A stretch of DNA of 39,475 nucleotides from Sphingomonadales bacterium (GTDB lineage: Bacteria; Pseudomonadota; Alphaproteobacteria; Sphingomonadales; Sphingomonadaceae), in NCBI GenBank assembly GCA_947470185.1, contig CANIRZ010000018.1:1-39475 (forward strand), given 5' to 3'. The notes under the pieces are model-generated. The model was given only the letters and a program-made list of their open reading frames with translations, had not been told where the DNA came from and did not search any database. The position numbers and the translations under genes were made by a program. Numbering within the stretch: position 1 is the first letter of the stretch; each line of letters starts with the position of its first letter. This document shows, one piece after another, positions 26,439-35,596 of the stretch.

Positions 26439-27502
26439 GCAAGCCGGTTGAAGTGAGCTGGTTTTCGGCGTTGTGTGATGATGACTATGAATTTTTGGGC
26501 GTCCCCGACCCGATGCTGGCGTCCAGTTGGGAACATTGCCGCAATATCGTTTTAGCCGCCGAAAAGGGCGGGTTTGATAATGTTTTGCTGCCATCGGGCT
26601 ATACCCTTGGCCTCGACACCACCGCCTTTGCCAGCGCCGTTGCCGCGCTCACATCGCGGATCAAATTGCTCATGGCGGTGCGCATTGGCGAAAGCTGGCC
26701 GCCGCAGCTTGCCCGTCAAATTGCCACACTTGACCAGATTTCGGGTGGGCGGCTGAATGTGAATATCATCTCCTCCGACTTGCCCGGCGACAAGATGGAT
26801 TCCGAACCGCGCTATCGTCGCACAGTAGAAGCCATGCACATATTAAAGACATTGCTGAACGGTGAGCATCTGTCGATTGATGGCGAGCATTACAAGATCG
26901 ACCTCGACCCGCCGCGCATGAAAACCGTCAGCGGCAAATGCCCGCCTTTATATTTCGGTGGATTGTCGCCAGCGGCCAAGGACGCGGCGGCAGAGGGTTG
27001 TGACGTCTACCTGATGTGGCCCGAAACGGTTCAGGGCGCCAAGGACTTGGTCGACGATATGACCGCCCGCGCCGCCAAATTCGGCCGCACGCTGAAATAT
27101 GGTTTCCGCGCGCATGTTATCGTCCGGGAGACGGAGGCCGAGGCGCGCGCTTATGCCGACCGCTTGCTGTCGAAACTTGATGCCCAGCAAGGCGAAGCTA
27201 TTCGCAACAAGTCACTGGATACGCAAACCTTCGGTGTCGCGCATCAGGCAGAGTTGCGCGAACAAGCGGCAGCGAATGACGGCTATCTAGAGAACAATTT
27301 ATGGACAGGTATTGGCCGTGCCCGTTCAGGATGCGGCGCGGCAATCGTCGGCGATCCAGACCAAGTGCTCGCCAAAATCAATGCCTATCGCGACGTCGGT
27401 ATCGAGGCGTTCATCCTGTCCGGCTATCCGCACATAAACGAATGCGACATGTTCGCACGTTATGTGCTGCCAAAGCTGGAGCATGGCCGGTTGGAAATTT
27501 AA
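26435..27502 (+). CDS. smoC: Flavin-dependent sulfoquinovose monooxygenase (SsuD/SmoC-like)
   Basis: A 355-residue bacterial luciferase-like monooxygenase close to alkanesulfonate monooxygenase SsuD. It keeps the residues that shape the sulfonate site there: Arg225 and His227 ([10 protein letters not shown]), Arg297 (GRARSGCG) and Tyr331 (ILSGYPH). In the sulfo-SMO pathway SmoC uses reduced FMN and oxygen to split the C-S bond of sulfoquinovose, giving sulfite and 6-dehydroglucose. Using it on sulfoquinovose rather than simple alkanesulfonates is inferred from the neighbouring sulfoquinovosidase. The ATG at 26435 overlaps the reductase stop and has GAGGAG ten bases upstream. It needs a flavin reductase, which is not encoded in the window. 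Its end overlaps prfA by four bases, convergently. Confidence 0.9.
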   Translation: MSKPVEVSWFSALCDDDYEFLGVPDPMLASSWEHCRNIVLAAEKGGFDNVLLPSGYTLGLDTTAFASAVAALTSRIKLLMAVRIGESWPPQLARQIATLDQISGGRLNVNIISSDLPGDKMDSEPRYRRTVEAMHILKTLLNGEHLSIDGEHYKIDLDPPRMKTVSGKCPPLYFGGLSPAAKDAAAEGCDVYLMWPETVQGAKDLVDDMTARAAKFGRTLKYGFRAHVIVRETEAEARAYADRLLSKLDAQQGEAIRNKSLDTQTFGVAHQAELREQAAANDGYLENNLWTGIGRARSGCGAAIVGDPDQVLAKINAYRDVGIEAFILSGYPHINECDMFARYVLPKLEHGRLEI

Positions 27503-28575
27503 TCCCCCAACCCCGCCATGCGTTCGGCCTGATCCTCGGCAATCAATGCGGCAACCAGCTCTCCGAGCCCGCCGCCTTCGAGAATTTCAGGCAGCTTGTG
27601 CAGCGTCAGGTTAATCCGGTGGTCCGTCACACGGCCTTGGGGGAAGTTATAGGTGCGGATACGTTCGGAACGGTCACCTGAGCCGACCATCGCCTTACGC
27701 GCCTCTGCTTCGGCCCCTTGGGCCTCCTCACGCTCCTTTTCGTACATGCGGGCGCGCAGCACTTGCATCGCCTGTTCCTTGTTCTTGTGCTGGCTGCGCC
27801 CGTCCTGACAGGTGACGACTATTCCTGTCGGCAGGTGAGTGATGCGCACGGCAGAATCAGTCGTGTTCACATGTTGCCCGCCCGCACCCGACGCGCGGTA
27901 AACGTCGATTTTAAGATCTCGTGCTTCAATTTGGATATCAACTTCAGTTGGCTCGGGCAGGACCGCCACAGTGGCCGCGCTGGTGTGAATGCGCCCGCCA
28001 CTTTCGGTCACGGGCACGCGCTGCACACGGTGCACGCCGCTTTCATATTTCAACTTGGCAAACACGCCTATACCCTTGATGGCAACTACGACTTCCTTAA
28101 ACCCGCCAACATCGGAGGAGCTGACCGAAATCGGTTCAATCTTCCAACCTTGGCCAGCGGCATAGCGTTCATACATGCGGTACAGATCGCCCGCAAACAA
28201 CGCCGCTTCATCACCACCCGTGCCCGCACGGATTTCCAACATCGCTGGCCGGTCATCCGCAGAATCGCGGGGCAGCAGCGAAATAGCGAGCGACATTTCT
28301 GCGTCTGAAAGCTGCCGGGTAACATCTTCCAATTCCTCGACCGCCATCTCGTGCAAATCAGGGTCGGAGGAATCCTGAGCCATATGCTCAAGCGTTTCGA
28401 TTTCTGTGCGCAACCGCCGGACCTCTGCCGCCGCTTTGGCCACAGGCTCAAGTTCGGAATACTCCTTGGACGCAGCGACAAAGCCATCGCCTTCAAGCTG
28501 TCCCGAAGCCATTCGCGCCTCAAGCTCGGAAAAGCGCGATTCAATTTGGGCAATACGGTGCGGGGAGATTTTCAA
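27499..28575 (-). CDS. prfA: Peptide chain release factor 1
   Basis: A 358-residue class I release factor. GGQ (232-234) triggers peptide release, and the tripeptide PVT (188-190) in [14 protein letters not shown] marks RF1 (UAA/UAG) rather than RF2 (SPF). The start is a TTG at 28575, overlapping the hisS stop as TTGA, and the N-terminus [14 protein letters not shown] fits RF1 proteins. I see no strong ribosome binding site, so translation is probably coupled to hisS. Confidence 0.97.
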   Translation of the reverse strand: MKISPHRIAQIESRFSELEARMASGQLEGDGFVAASKEYSELEPVAKAAAEVRRLRTEIETLEHMAQDSSDPDLHEMAVEELEDVTRQLSDAEMSLAISLLPRDSADDRPAMLEIRAGTGGDEAALFAGDLYRMYERYAAGQGWKIEPISVSSSDVGGFKEVVVAIKGIGVFAKLKYESGVHRVQRVPVTESGGRIHTSAATVAVLPEPTEVDIQIEARDLKIDVYRASGAGGQHVNTTDSAVRITHLPTGIVVTCQDGRSQHKNKEQAMQVLRARMYEKEREEAQGAEAEARKAMVGSGDRSERIRTYNFPQGRVTDHRINLTLHKLPEILEGGGLGELVAALIAEDQAERMAGLGD

Positions 28576-29795
28576 GGGGCAAGCGACTTAAGAAAATTCA
28601 TAAGTGGGCTGTTGGTATCTTCACCCGAAAAGCCGTAATACCCATTCTCGTTCACGCGCAAGATTGCCGCAGGGTTTTGCTTAACGGCTTTGTCATATCG
28701 TTTTTTGGGTGACCCCGTTGCGATCATATCTGCTGATATTCCTGCTTGGCGGAGCTGCCGCAGCAGAGCAAAGGCCTGACCAAGTCCTGCATCATTTTCC
28801 AAAACGATCATGGCCTCAAGCTGCTGAACGGGCAATTGTTCAATCAACATCGCCAACCGCTCGATCCCCGCGGCCCAGCCAACTGCGGGCGTTGCTGGTC
28901 CACCGAGATTCTCGATTAAGCCATCATAGCGCCCGCCACCAAGCACGGTGCCTTGCGCACCCAGCCGGTCAGTGACAAATTCGAACGCCGTGTGGCGATA
29001 ATAATCAAGGCCGCGCACCAAAGCAGCATTGCGCGTCCACGCAACGCCGGCGGCATCAAGACCGGCGGTGACCGCGCCAAAGAAATCCTGCGCTTCACCC
29101 GACAGATAGTCGTCGATCACTGGCGCCGCGGCAGCAACGGGGCGATCCATGGGGTCTTTGCTGTCTAGAATACGCAGTGGGTTTTTCTCCAGCCGCGCGA
29201 GGCTGTCTTCGGACAATGCATGCTTATGGTCGTTGAAATAACCAACCAAGGCAGCACGCCATGCATCGCGGCTTGGCGTATCGCCAAGCGTATTGAGCTG
29301 CAATGTCACGCCATCGTTGATGCCCAATTCCTTGAGCAGTTGATCCGCCATAACGAGCAATTCTACGTCAGCGGCGGGCTCTGCTGCGCCGATTATTTCG
29401 GCATCGATCTGGTGAAATTGCCGATAACGGCCCTTTTGTGGGCGTTCATAGCGGAACAACGGCCCATGCACTGACAGCTTCATCGGCGCAAATTGTTGCC
29501 AACCATTGGTCAGATAGGCGCGCGCAATCCCTGCGGTAAATTCGGGGCGCAGCGTGATGGAATCGCCGCCGCGGTCTTCGAAACTGTACATTTCCTTCGA
29601 CACGACATCGGTCGCCTCGCCAAGGCTGCGTGAAAACACAGCCGTCGGCTCAATAACCGGCAACTGAAGGCCCTTAAAGCCATAAAGCCGTCGCACGCGT
29701 TCAAAGGTAGCAACAACATGCGCGAAGCGTTCCTCGCTTTCACCGAACATGTCCTGCGTGCCGCGCACGGCCTGGGGTGTCTGTATCTTTGCCAT
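28572..29795 (-). CDS. hisS: Histidyl-tRNA synthetase
   Basis: A 407-residue class II synthetase. Motif 2 is [16 protein letters not shown] (114-129), TLRPE is at 81-85, the histidine-specific [16 protein letters not shown] is near 258-273, and motif 3 follows as [12 protein letters not shown]. It charges tRNA-His in the cytoplasm. It precedes prfA with a four-base overlap and is divergent from the M61 peptidase gene across 79 bases. A HisZ paralogue is unlikely because all catalytic motifs are intact. Confidence 0.97.
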   Translation of the reverse strand: MAKIQTPQAVRGTQDMFGESEERFAHVVATFERVRRLYGFKGLQLPVIEPTAVFSRSLGEATDVVSKEMYSFEDRGGDSITLRPEFTAGIARAYLTNGWQQFAPMKLSVHGPLFRYERPQKGRYRQFHQIDAEIIGAAEPAADVELLVMADQLLKELGINDGVTLQLNTLGDTPSRDAWRAALVGYFNDHKHALSEDSLARLEKNPLRILDSKDPMDRPVAAAAPVIDDYLSGEAQDFFGAVTAGLDAAGVAWTRNAALVRGLDYYRHTAFEFVTDRLGAQGTVLGGGRYDGLIENLGGPATPAVGWAAGIERLAMLIEQLPVQQLEAMIVLENDAGLGQAFALLRQLRQAGISADMIATGSPKKRYDKAVKQNPAAILRVNENGYYGFSGEDTNSPLMNFLKSLAP

Positions 29796-29874
29796 GGGTT
29801 AGCGCCCTAGCGGTTAATTGTTGTTAGTGGAATAGGGCTGGACGCGGCCCAGCGCATTCGCCAAAGTTGCGGAC

Positions 29875-31812
29875 ATGAATCCTCGCACTTTATCGCGCGC
29901 ACTTGCCGCATTCGCCCTTTCCGCTAGCCTCATTTCCGCAGCATCTGCGCAAAACAGTGCGCCGCAACCGGTGCCGATTGTTTCTGCGATTCCCGAGCCG
30001 CAGGACCGCCCCCTAACGACGGCTATGACCTTACAAGTGGATGCGACCGATATTGATCGCGCCATTTTCCAAGTGCGGCAGACAATTCCCGTTGAACAGG
30101 GCAAGCCGCTCATTTTGCTGTATCCCCAATGGCTGCCAGGTAAGCACGGTCCGCGTGGAGCATTGGCCGAAATGACAGGCCTGATGGTCCGCGCTGGTGG
30201 TAATGCTTTACGTTGGACCCGCGATCCGGTGCAGGTTTACGCCTTTCATGTAGATGTGCCCGCAGGGACGGCATCGGTCGATGTGGAATTCCAATTCACC
30301 GCGCCAGTGCGCGAAAGCGAAGGGCGCATTAACGTCACGCCAAATATGATGAATGTGCAGTGGGAACAGGTCGCGGTGTACCCCGCCGGGCATTTCACCC
30401 GCGCCATTCAGGTGAAGCCGTCGATCACCCTGCCAGAGGGCTGGACCGGGGTTGCCGCACTTGATGGCGCCAAGGTTAGCGGCAACCGAATTGAGTATGG
30501 CGTCACAGATTTTGAAACATTGGTGGACAGCCCGTTGTTCGCGGGGCCCAATTACAGGAAATGGGACTTGGGGAATAATGTTACGCTTAATGTCTGGGCG
30601 GATAACGCGAAATATCTGGAAGCGAAGCCAGAGCAGATCGCCGCGCACCGCGCCTTGGTCGATGAATCCATCCTCTTATTCGGATCAAAGCATTTCGACC
30701 GTTATGAATTTCTGCTTGGTCTGACCGAGGAGCTTGGCGGCGTCGGCCTTGAGCATCATCGCAGTTCGGAAAATACGCGCGAGACCGATTATTTCACGGA
30801 GTGGGATGACAATATGTCGGAACGCGGCCTATTGCCGCATGAATTCACCCATAGTTGGAATGGAAAGTTCCGTCGTCCTGCGACTATGTGGACACCCGAT
30901 TATTCCACGCCGATGCGTGACAATTTGCTTTGGGTGTATGAAGGGCAGACGAGTTTTTGGGACTTGGTCCTCGGCGCGCGCTCAGGGTTGCAGTCCAAGG
31001 AAATGGTGCTGGCCGAATGGGCCAAATACGCCGGATTTTATGCTGAACAGTCGGGGCGGACGTGGCGATCGGTTGAAGACACCACGCACGACCCGATTTT
31101 CGGCGCACGCAAACCAAAACCCTTTGCAAGCCAAGCCCGTGGCGAGGATTATTATAACGAAAGCTCGCTTATCTGGCTCGACGCCGACATGACCATTCGC
31201 CAATTGTCCAAGGGCAAAAAGTCTCTGGATGATTTTGCCAAGGCTTTTTTTGGTGTGCGCGACGCCGATTGGGGCGTGCTGACCTATGATTTTGACGAAG
31301 TTGTCCGCACATTGAATGCTGTACAACCCTATGATTGGGCAAAGTTCCTCGACACCAAATTGCGCCAACCAGGCCAGCCAGCACCGCTCACTGGACTGGA
31401 AAAGGGCGGGTACAAGCTTGTCTGGAAAGAAGAGCCCAATATCTTCGACAAGGAATCGATGAAGGAAGGCAATGTTTTCAACCTAACCCACTCGCTTGGG
31501 ATCACTTTGAACAAGGACGCGACCGTCACCTCTGTGATGTGGAACAGCCCTGCATTTAAAGCGAATATCGTCAGCGGTGCCAAGATCATTGCTGTGGATG
31601 GCTATGCCTATTCCAAGGATGGCCTGACCAGCGCAATCAAGGCCGCAAAAGACAATAAGACACCTGTCCGATTACTCATCGAGCGCAACAAACGTTATAC
31701 GCAAATAGACATCGCCTATTCAGGTGGCTTGCGCTATCCGCACCTCGAAGCAATAGGCCAAGGCGAGACTGCAATTGACCGTCTCCTCAGCCCGCGGCGT
31801 CCCAAGAAATAA
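29875..31812 (+). CDS. Secreted M61-family metallopeptidase with PDZ domain
   Basis: A 645-residue protein. A signal peptide ends ISAASA-Q (about residue 25), followed by the M61 beta-rich N-domain and the zinc motif HEFTH (322-326) in LLPHEFTHSWNGK. Glu356 in VYEGQTSFW is the likely third ligand. GLEHHRSS (291-298) is a family block, and a PDZ-like domain lies near 530-620. M61 enzymes are glycyl or acidic aminopeptidases of the periplasm or surface. The gene is probably cotranscribed with ppa, which starts 20 bases later. Confidence 0.93.
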   Translation: MNPRTLSRALAAFALSASLISAASAQNSAPQPVPIVSAIPEPQDRPLTTAMTLQVDATDIDRAIFQVRQTIPVEQGKPLILLYPQWLPGKHGPRGALAEMTGLMVRAGGNALRWTRDPVQVYAFHVDVPAGTASVDVEFQFTAPVRESEGRINVTPNMMNVQWEQVAVYPAGHFTRAIQVKPSITLPEGWTGVAALDGAKVSGNRIEYGVTDFETLVDSPLFAGPNYRKWDLGNNVTLNVWADNAKYLEAKPEQIAAHRALVDESILLFGSKHFDRYEFLLGLTEELGGVGLEHHRSSENTRETDYFTEWDDNMSERGLLPHEFTHSWNGKFRRPATMWTPDYSTPMRDNLLWVYEGQTSFWDLVLGARSGLQSKEMVLAEWAKYAGFYAEQSGRTWRSVEDTTHDPIFGARKPKPFASQARGEDYYNESSLIWLDADMTIRQLSKGKKSLDDFAKAFFGVRDADWGVLTYDFDEVVRTLNAVQPYDWAKFLDTKLRQPGQPAPLTGLEKGGYKLVWKEEPNIFDKESMKEGNVFNLTHSLGITLNKDATVTSVMWNSPAFKANIVSGAKIIAVDGYAYSKDGLTSAIKAAKDNKTPVRLLIERNKRYTQIDIAYSGGLRYPHLEAIGQGETAIDRLLSPRRPKK

Positions 31813-31832
31813 CAAAGTGAAAGCATTCTCCC

Positions 31833-32369
31833 ATGCGTATTGATTTAATCCCCGCGGGCGACAACGTGCCTGAAAGCCTCAATGTCCTGATCGAAGTGCC
31901 CATTGGCGGCGAGCCAGTGAAATATGAATTCGACAAGGCCTCAGGGGCGTTGTTCGTTGACCGCTTCTTGCACACGCCAATGCGCTACCCCGCCAACTAC
32001 GGCTTTGTACCGCATACATTGGGCGAAGATGGTGATCCACTTGATGCGCTCGTTGTCGCACGTTCGCCCATCATTGCCGGTGCGGTCGTAAAATGCCGTC
32101 CGATTGGCGTACTGATGATGGAAGATGACAAGGGCGGCGATGAAAAACTGCTTTGTGTTCCGGTGAACGAGACTTTTCCATATTATTCAGAAGTTGCCAC
32201 ATACAAAGACATGCCGCCAATCGTCCTTCAGCAGATTGAGCATTTCTTCACCCATTATAAGGATCTGGAGCCCGGGAAATGGGCCAAGTTAAATGGTTGG
32301 GGAGACGAAAAGGACGCAAAACGCATTATTCTTGAATGCGTTGAGCGCGCAAAGGAACATGACACATGA
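31833..32369 (+). CDS. ppa: Inorganic pyrophosphatase (family I)
   Basis: A 178-residue family I pyrophosphatase. Metal-binding aspartates are visible in EDGDPLD (Asp66, Asp68, Asp71), and Asp103 lies in MEDDKGGDEK; RYPANYGFVP (51-60) is the substrate block. It hydrolyses pyrophosphate to drive biosynthetic reactions. The stop overlaps the next start (ATGA). Confidence 0.97.
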   Translation: MRIDLIPAGDNVPESLNVLIEVPIGGEPVKYEFDKASGALFVDRFLHTPMRYPANYGFVPHTLGEDGDPLDALVVARSPIIAGAVVKCRPIGVLMMEDDKGGDEKLLCVPVNETFPYYSEVATYKDMPPIVLQQIEHFFTHYKDLEPGKWAKLNGWGDEKDAKRIILECVERAKEHDT

Positions 32370-32680
32370 AACGGGTCGCGCTGGCCAGCTTAACGTTGCT
32401 GCTGGCGCTTTCGGCTTGTGCCACGCCAGAAACTCGTATCCGCATTGCGTTGACAGATGCAGGCCTATCCAAACCTATCGCAGCATGCATGGCGGACCGC
32501 ATGGTCGACCGACTTTCGCTGGTTCAGCTGAACAGGCTCAACGGTTTGAAAAAGCTGGGTGGGCAAGACATACGCAAAGTAACCGTTGACGAATTTCTCC
32601 GGCGGACGCGGTCTCTGCAAGACCCGGAAATACTGGGTGTTGCGACATCTTCGGGCTTGATCTGCGCGATAAAGGCTTAA
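32366..32680 (+). CDS. Small hypothetical lipoprotein
   Basis: A 104-residue protein with a clear lipoprotein signal (lipobox LSAC, Cys18) and a mostly helical remainder with two more cysteines (residues 41 and 100). I recognise no domain. It overlaps ppa by four bases, so it is probably translated from the same message. It faces sppA convergently with a 20-base gap. Confidence 0.8.
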   Translation: MKRVALASLTLLLALSACATPETRIRIALTDAGLSKPIAACMADRMVDRLSLVQLNRLNGLKKLGGQDIRKVTVDEFLRRTRSLQDPEILGVATSSGLICAIKA

Positions 32681-32700
32681 ACTTTTACCGCGCAGATTTT

Positions 32701-34575
32701 TTAGCTGAACGCCTTAATCAAAATCGCGAGCCAGCTCTTATCCGTTGATACCGGCGCGGGCGAAGCGAAGTCCCCGCATTCCAAGCAGGCAGCTTGCACG
32801 CCCTTTACCCCTGTAAGCATGTTCAGATCACGCGCTACGCGTTGCGCAAACAGATTTTGCTGCCATGCGGCATGGGCAAAAATATCCATCGGCGCAGTCG
32901 CCTGTGCCCGCTTTGGCATCAATCCTTGAAGCAAGGTTTCGGTGAAACTGACAGGTGGCTCGATATATTCCGCATGCCAGCCGTCAGATTTCAAACCTGC
33001 CCGCTTTGCAGCTTCCGCGAACGCATCGTTCATACCGCCGGTGCGGTCTACAAGGCCAAGCCGACGCGCCGTGCCACCTGCCCAAACGCGGCCTTGTGCA
33101 ATGGCATCAACCTGCGCTGGTGTTTTCTTTCGTGCAGCGGCCACGCGGTTCAGAAACTGACGATAGCCATTTTCAATTGCGCTTTGCGCCACACGGTCAA
33201 ACTCCGGGCTAAAGCCATTCAGAACGTCAGGCTCACCTGATAATGGGGTCGTTTTGACGCCATCGGCATTCACACCAATTTTGGCGAGGCCTACCTCAGC
33301 ACTTGGGATGACACCAAATATGCCGATCGAGCCGGTGATGGTCGATGGGTCAGCGAAAATCACATCTGCAGGAAGCGAAATCCAATATCCGCCGCTGGCG
33401 GCCAAATTGGCCATTGAGACGATTACGGGAATTTTTTTCGCTTTCGCAGCTTCAATGGCGAGCCGTATTTTCTCCGATGCCATGACCGATCCGCCAGGCG
33501 AATCCACACGCACGACAAGCGCCTTCAAATCCTTGTTATCCAAGGCATCGTAAATCAATCCGCTAACCGTATCGCCCGCCGCAGAACCTGGGCCGCCTTC
33601 GCCATCCACTATGGTTCCAGCGATTGTAATTACGCCAATCTGTTTACCAGCAGACGCTGGACCATAATGCGCGAGAAACGCATCCATCGGCGTATTTGCA
33701 AAGCCGCCAGTCGTCTTCTTGTCGTCAGCGCCGACCTTACTCGCCACAAATTTGCCAAAAGCGACACGGTCGCCCAATGTGTCCACCAGCTTACTGGACA
33801 AGGCCAATTGGGCAAGATTACCCTGCGCACCTTCAACCGCCCCAGCCGGATCCGTCAGCATCTGTTCCAATTGCGCTTGCGGACGAGCCTTGCCGACAGC
33901 GGCTTTCCACTGGCCCCAGATTTCATCATAAACGCCCTTGATCGCGGCCTTTGATGCCTCCGACTGATCGGAGCGCATAAAGGGTTCAACCGCGCTCTTG
34001 TACGTCCCGACGCGATAGATGTTGGCCTTCACGCCCAATCGGTCGAGCAAGCCTTTAAAATAGGGTTGCGAACCGCCTGGTCCAGTCAACATGGCACCAC
34101 CAAGTGGATCCATCCATATCTGCGTCGCATGCGCCGCAAGCTGATAGCTATCATCGGTATAGGCCGTGGCAAAGGCGTATACTGGCTTGCCTGCCTTTTT
34201 AACCCCATCGAGGCTGCTACCAATGGCGGCAAGGCTGGCTTGCCCGCCGCCCATAAAGCGGTCCATGTCAACGACGACAGCCTTTACGCGGTCATCTGTC
34301 TCAGCAAGTTTCAACGCGCGGACAATGTCGCGCTGACGCATTTCACCAACGGACGCAGCCGATGATGTCAGCGTCGTGAGCGTATCAATTTCCGAAGGTT
34401 GCTCGGACACGACGCCATCCAGCTTGAGCAGCAAGGCACCGTCACGAACCATAGCGGGGTTTGGACTTGAATTCAGCAGCGCAAAAATAGCGGCAAAAAA
34501 CAGAAGCATGAACAAAAGAACAAGGAGGTCTTTTAAACCAACCAAAATCTTCCAGCTAACGCGAACGAACTGCAT
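32701..34575 (-). CDS. sppA: Signal peptide peptidase SppA (long form, 67K type)
   Basis: A 624-residue double-domain SppA. An N-terminal membrane anchor (about 12-34) leads to the catalytic Lys193 in VGTYKSAVEPF in the first half and the nucleophile Ser394 in LAASGGYWIS in the second half. This is the Ser-Lys dyad split over two repeats, as in E. coli SppA. It degrades cleaved signal peptides in the inner membrane. AGGA lies 11 bases before the ATG. Upstream on the same strand is a structured leader ending in a terminator, which could control it or be independent. TTGCCA and AACAAT spaced 17 bases, between the terminator and the start, might be its own promoter. Confidence 0.95.
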   Translation of the reverse strand: MQFVRVSWKILVGLKDLLVLLFMLLFFAAIFALLNSSPNPAMVRDGALLLKLDGVVSEQPSEIDTLTTLTSSAASVGEMRQRDIVRALKLAETDDRVKAVVVDMDRFMGGGQASLAAIGSSLDGVKKAGKPVYAFATAYTDDSYQLAAHATQIWMDPLGGAMLTGPGGSQPYFKGLLDRLGVKANIYRVGTYKSAVEPFMRSDQSEASKAAIKGVYDEIWGQWKAAVGKARPQAQLEQMLTDPAGAVEGAQGNLAQLALSSKLVDTLGDRVAFGKFVASKVGADDKKTTGGFANTPMDAFLAHYGPASAGKQIGVITIAGTIVDGEGGPGSAAGDTVSGLIYDALDNKDLKALVVRVDSPGGSVMASEKIRLAIEAAKAKKIPVIVSMANLAASGGYWISLPADVIFADPSTITGSIGIFGVIPSAEVGLAKIGVNADGVKTTPLSGEPDVLNGFSPEFDRVAQSAIENGYRQFLNRVAAARKKTPAQVDAIAQGRVWAGGTARRLGLVDRTGGMNDAFAEAAKRAGLKSDGWHAEYIEPPVSFTETLLQGLMPKRAQATAPMDIFAHAAWQQNLFAQRVARDLNMLTGVKGVQAACLECGDFASPAPVSTDKSWLAILIKAFS

Positions 34576-34693
34576 GTTATCAATATCCTAAAAGCCCAAG
34601 TGACTGATGTAGGCATTCCATCACAATATGCCACCATTGTTCGACAAAAAGCTTTGCATGGCAAGAATGACGATCGGCTTGCCGCATATACCG

Positions 34694-34728
34694 CAGAAAA
34701 GGGCCGCTGGATTGAACCAGCGGCCCTT
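34694..34728 (-). terminator. Strong rho-independent terminator upstream of sppA
   Basis: A 12-bp perfect stem (AAGGGCCGCTGG at 34699-34710 with its complement at 34717-34728) and a 6-base loop. On the minus strand it is followed by TTTTC. It lies 118 bases before the sppA start on the same strand, so it ends a short transcript that begins upstream of 34860. Confidence 0.9.
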
Positions 34729-34800
34729 AAACATGGGTCAGCGGTCGGACGCCCGCTGCCGGAAGTTGCTTTCACGCCGTGACCGGCATCGCTGATGTGC

Positions 34801-34857
34801 TCAGCGGCCGATCTCCCGAACGGAATTTTCCGACCTCTTAACTGAACCATGAGACAT
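34801..34857 (-). CDS. 18-codon ORF with a near-perfect ribosome binding site
   Basis: The ORF encodes MSHGSVKRSENSVREIGR and is too short for normal gene calling. Its start is preceded by AAAGGAGGTGATC, a 13-base match to the complement of the 16S rRNA 3' end, with AGGAGG seven bases from the ATG. Its stop lies in a hairpin. It may be a leader peptide, a very small protein, or an incidental ORF on an sRNA. A second ATG at 34850, in another frame, would run through the terminator and is less likely. No homologue is recognised; four of 18 residues are serine. Confidence 0.5.
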   Translation of the reverse strand: MSHGSVKRSENSVREIGR

Positions 34858-34880
34858 CGGATCACCTCCTTTCGTTGGAT

Positions 34881-35019
34881 GGAAATTGCTTGCTTCAAAC
34901 ATATATCTGCCCTCCGCAGGAATGAAATTGAATCAATCCGCAGTGTTAAACAAGTCTTGAATTATATTTTTTTTCGTTCAAATATTGGGGTTCTGCGCTG
35001 CGATATATGCCGCTTCAAA
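34881..35019. other. AT-rich gap, probable promoter region of the leader transcript
   Basis: There is no gene here. The stretch is AT-rich, with a run of eight T at 34968-34975 on the plus strand. The minus strand shows a TATAAT near 34966-34961 and a TATATG near 34904-34899, neither with a convincing -35 box. It probably carries the promoter of the leader RNA, but I cannot place it. Confidence 0.35.
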
Positions 35020-35547
35020 TCATCCCCGACAATCTTCGACAATGCGCGCAATTTCGGCCCATGATGGCAGGATAATGGGCTGCTGCCCTTCGGCTTCGAC
35101 CAATATCCGCCCGCGGCTAAAAGCCATGGCATCCAAAATCGGATCGTTCGTCATAATTTCCGCCGCAACATAAGCGGGCGTTCCGCCAGTTAGCTGAGCG
35201 GGCAGCTGCTGCGTCGATGAAGACGTCCGTATGACCATATGCTGTGCTGACGCCGATGCCTCTCGTGACAAAGTGACGCGGCGGGTCTGCATATCGCAAC
35301 GCAAGCTAAGCATTGCCGCTCGACCCGAAGCGCCGAACTGTCCAACTGAACCCCGGCTGTCGCGGCTATAGGTCCAATCCCCAGGCGTGAAAGGCCAGTC
35401 ATTCCAATCACCCGTCAATGCGGGCGCTGGGGCCATTGCAGCAGCGCGCGGAGGCGCGGATACCGCCTTTGGCGCAGGTGGAGGAGGTGGCGAAACGCAC
35501 GCGGAGAGCGCCAGCATGGCGACTAGGGTCAGGTGACGGGTTTGCAT
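35020..35547 (-). CDS. Hypothetical proline-rich lipoprotein
   Basis: A 175-residue protein with a lipoprotein signal (lipobox LSAC, Cys17), then a Pro/Ala-rich linker (about 19-44) and a compact C-terminal domain (WNDWPFTPGDWTYSRD onwards) with two cysteines. I recognise no named family. It is divergent from tlyA with 49 bases between starts and lies upstream of the structured leader on the same strand. Confidence 0.8.
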   Translation of the reverse strand: MQTRHLTLVAMLALSACVSPPPPPAPKAVSAPPRAAAMAPAPALTGDWNDWPFTPGDWTYSRDSRGSVGQFGASGRAAMLSLRCDMQTRRVTLSREASASAQHMVIRTSSSTQQLPAQLTGGTPAYVAAEIMTNDPILDAMAFSRGRILVEAEGQQPIILPSWAEIARIVEDCRG

Positions 35548-35596
35548 GATGTTGTCTTATGGCCAAATCCCCTTCGGTCCGCTAGCATGTTGCGAC

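Larger units (their letters stand above)
34694..34880 (-). ncRNA. Structured leader or small RNA upstream of sppA
   Basis: Between the extended ribosome binding site and the terminator, the minus strand holds three further hairpins: CGCTGA/TCAGCG (34806-34790), GCCG/CGGC (34787-34776) and CAGCGG/CCGCTG (34758-34739). The first, third and terminator stems share the CAGCG/CGCTG core, so alternative pairings are possible, as in attenuators. The 5' end is unknown. I do not recognise an RNA family. Confidence 0.5.

Noticed and set aside
34859-34873. Plus-strand GGATCACCTCCTTTC identical to the 3' end of 16S rRNA, suggesting an rRNA remnant
   Set aside because: No further 16S sequence flanks it. 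On the minus strand it is an ideally spaced extended ribosome binding site in front of an ATG, which explains it better.
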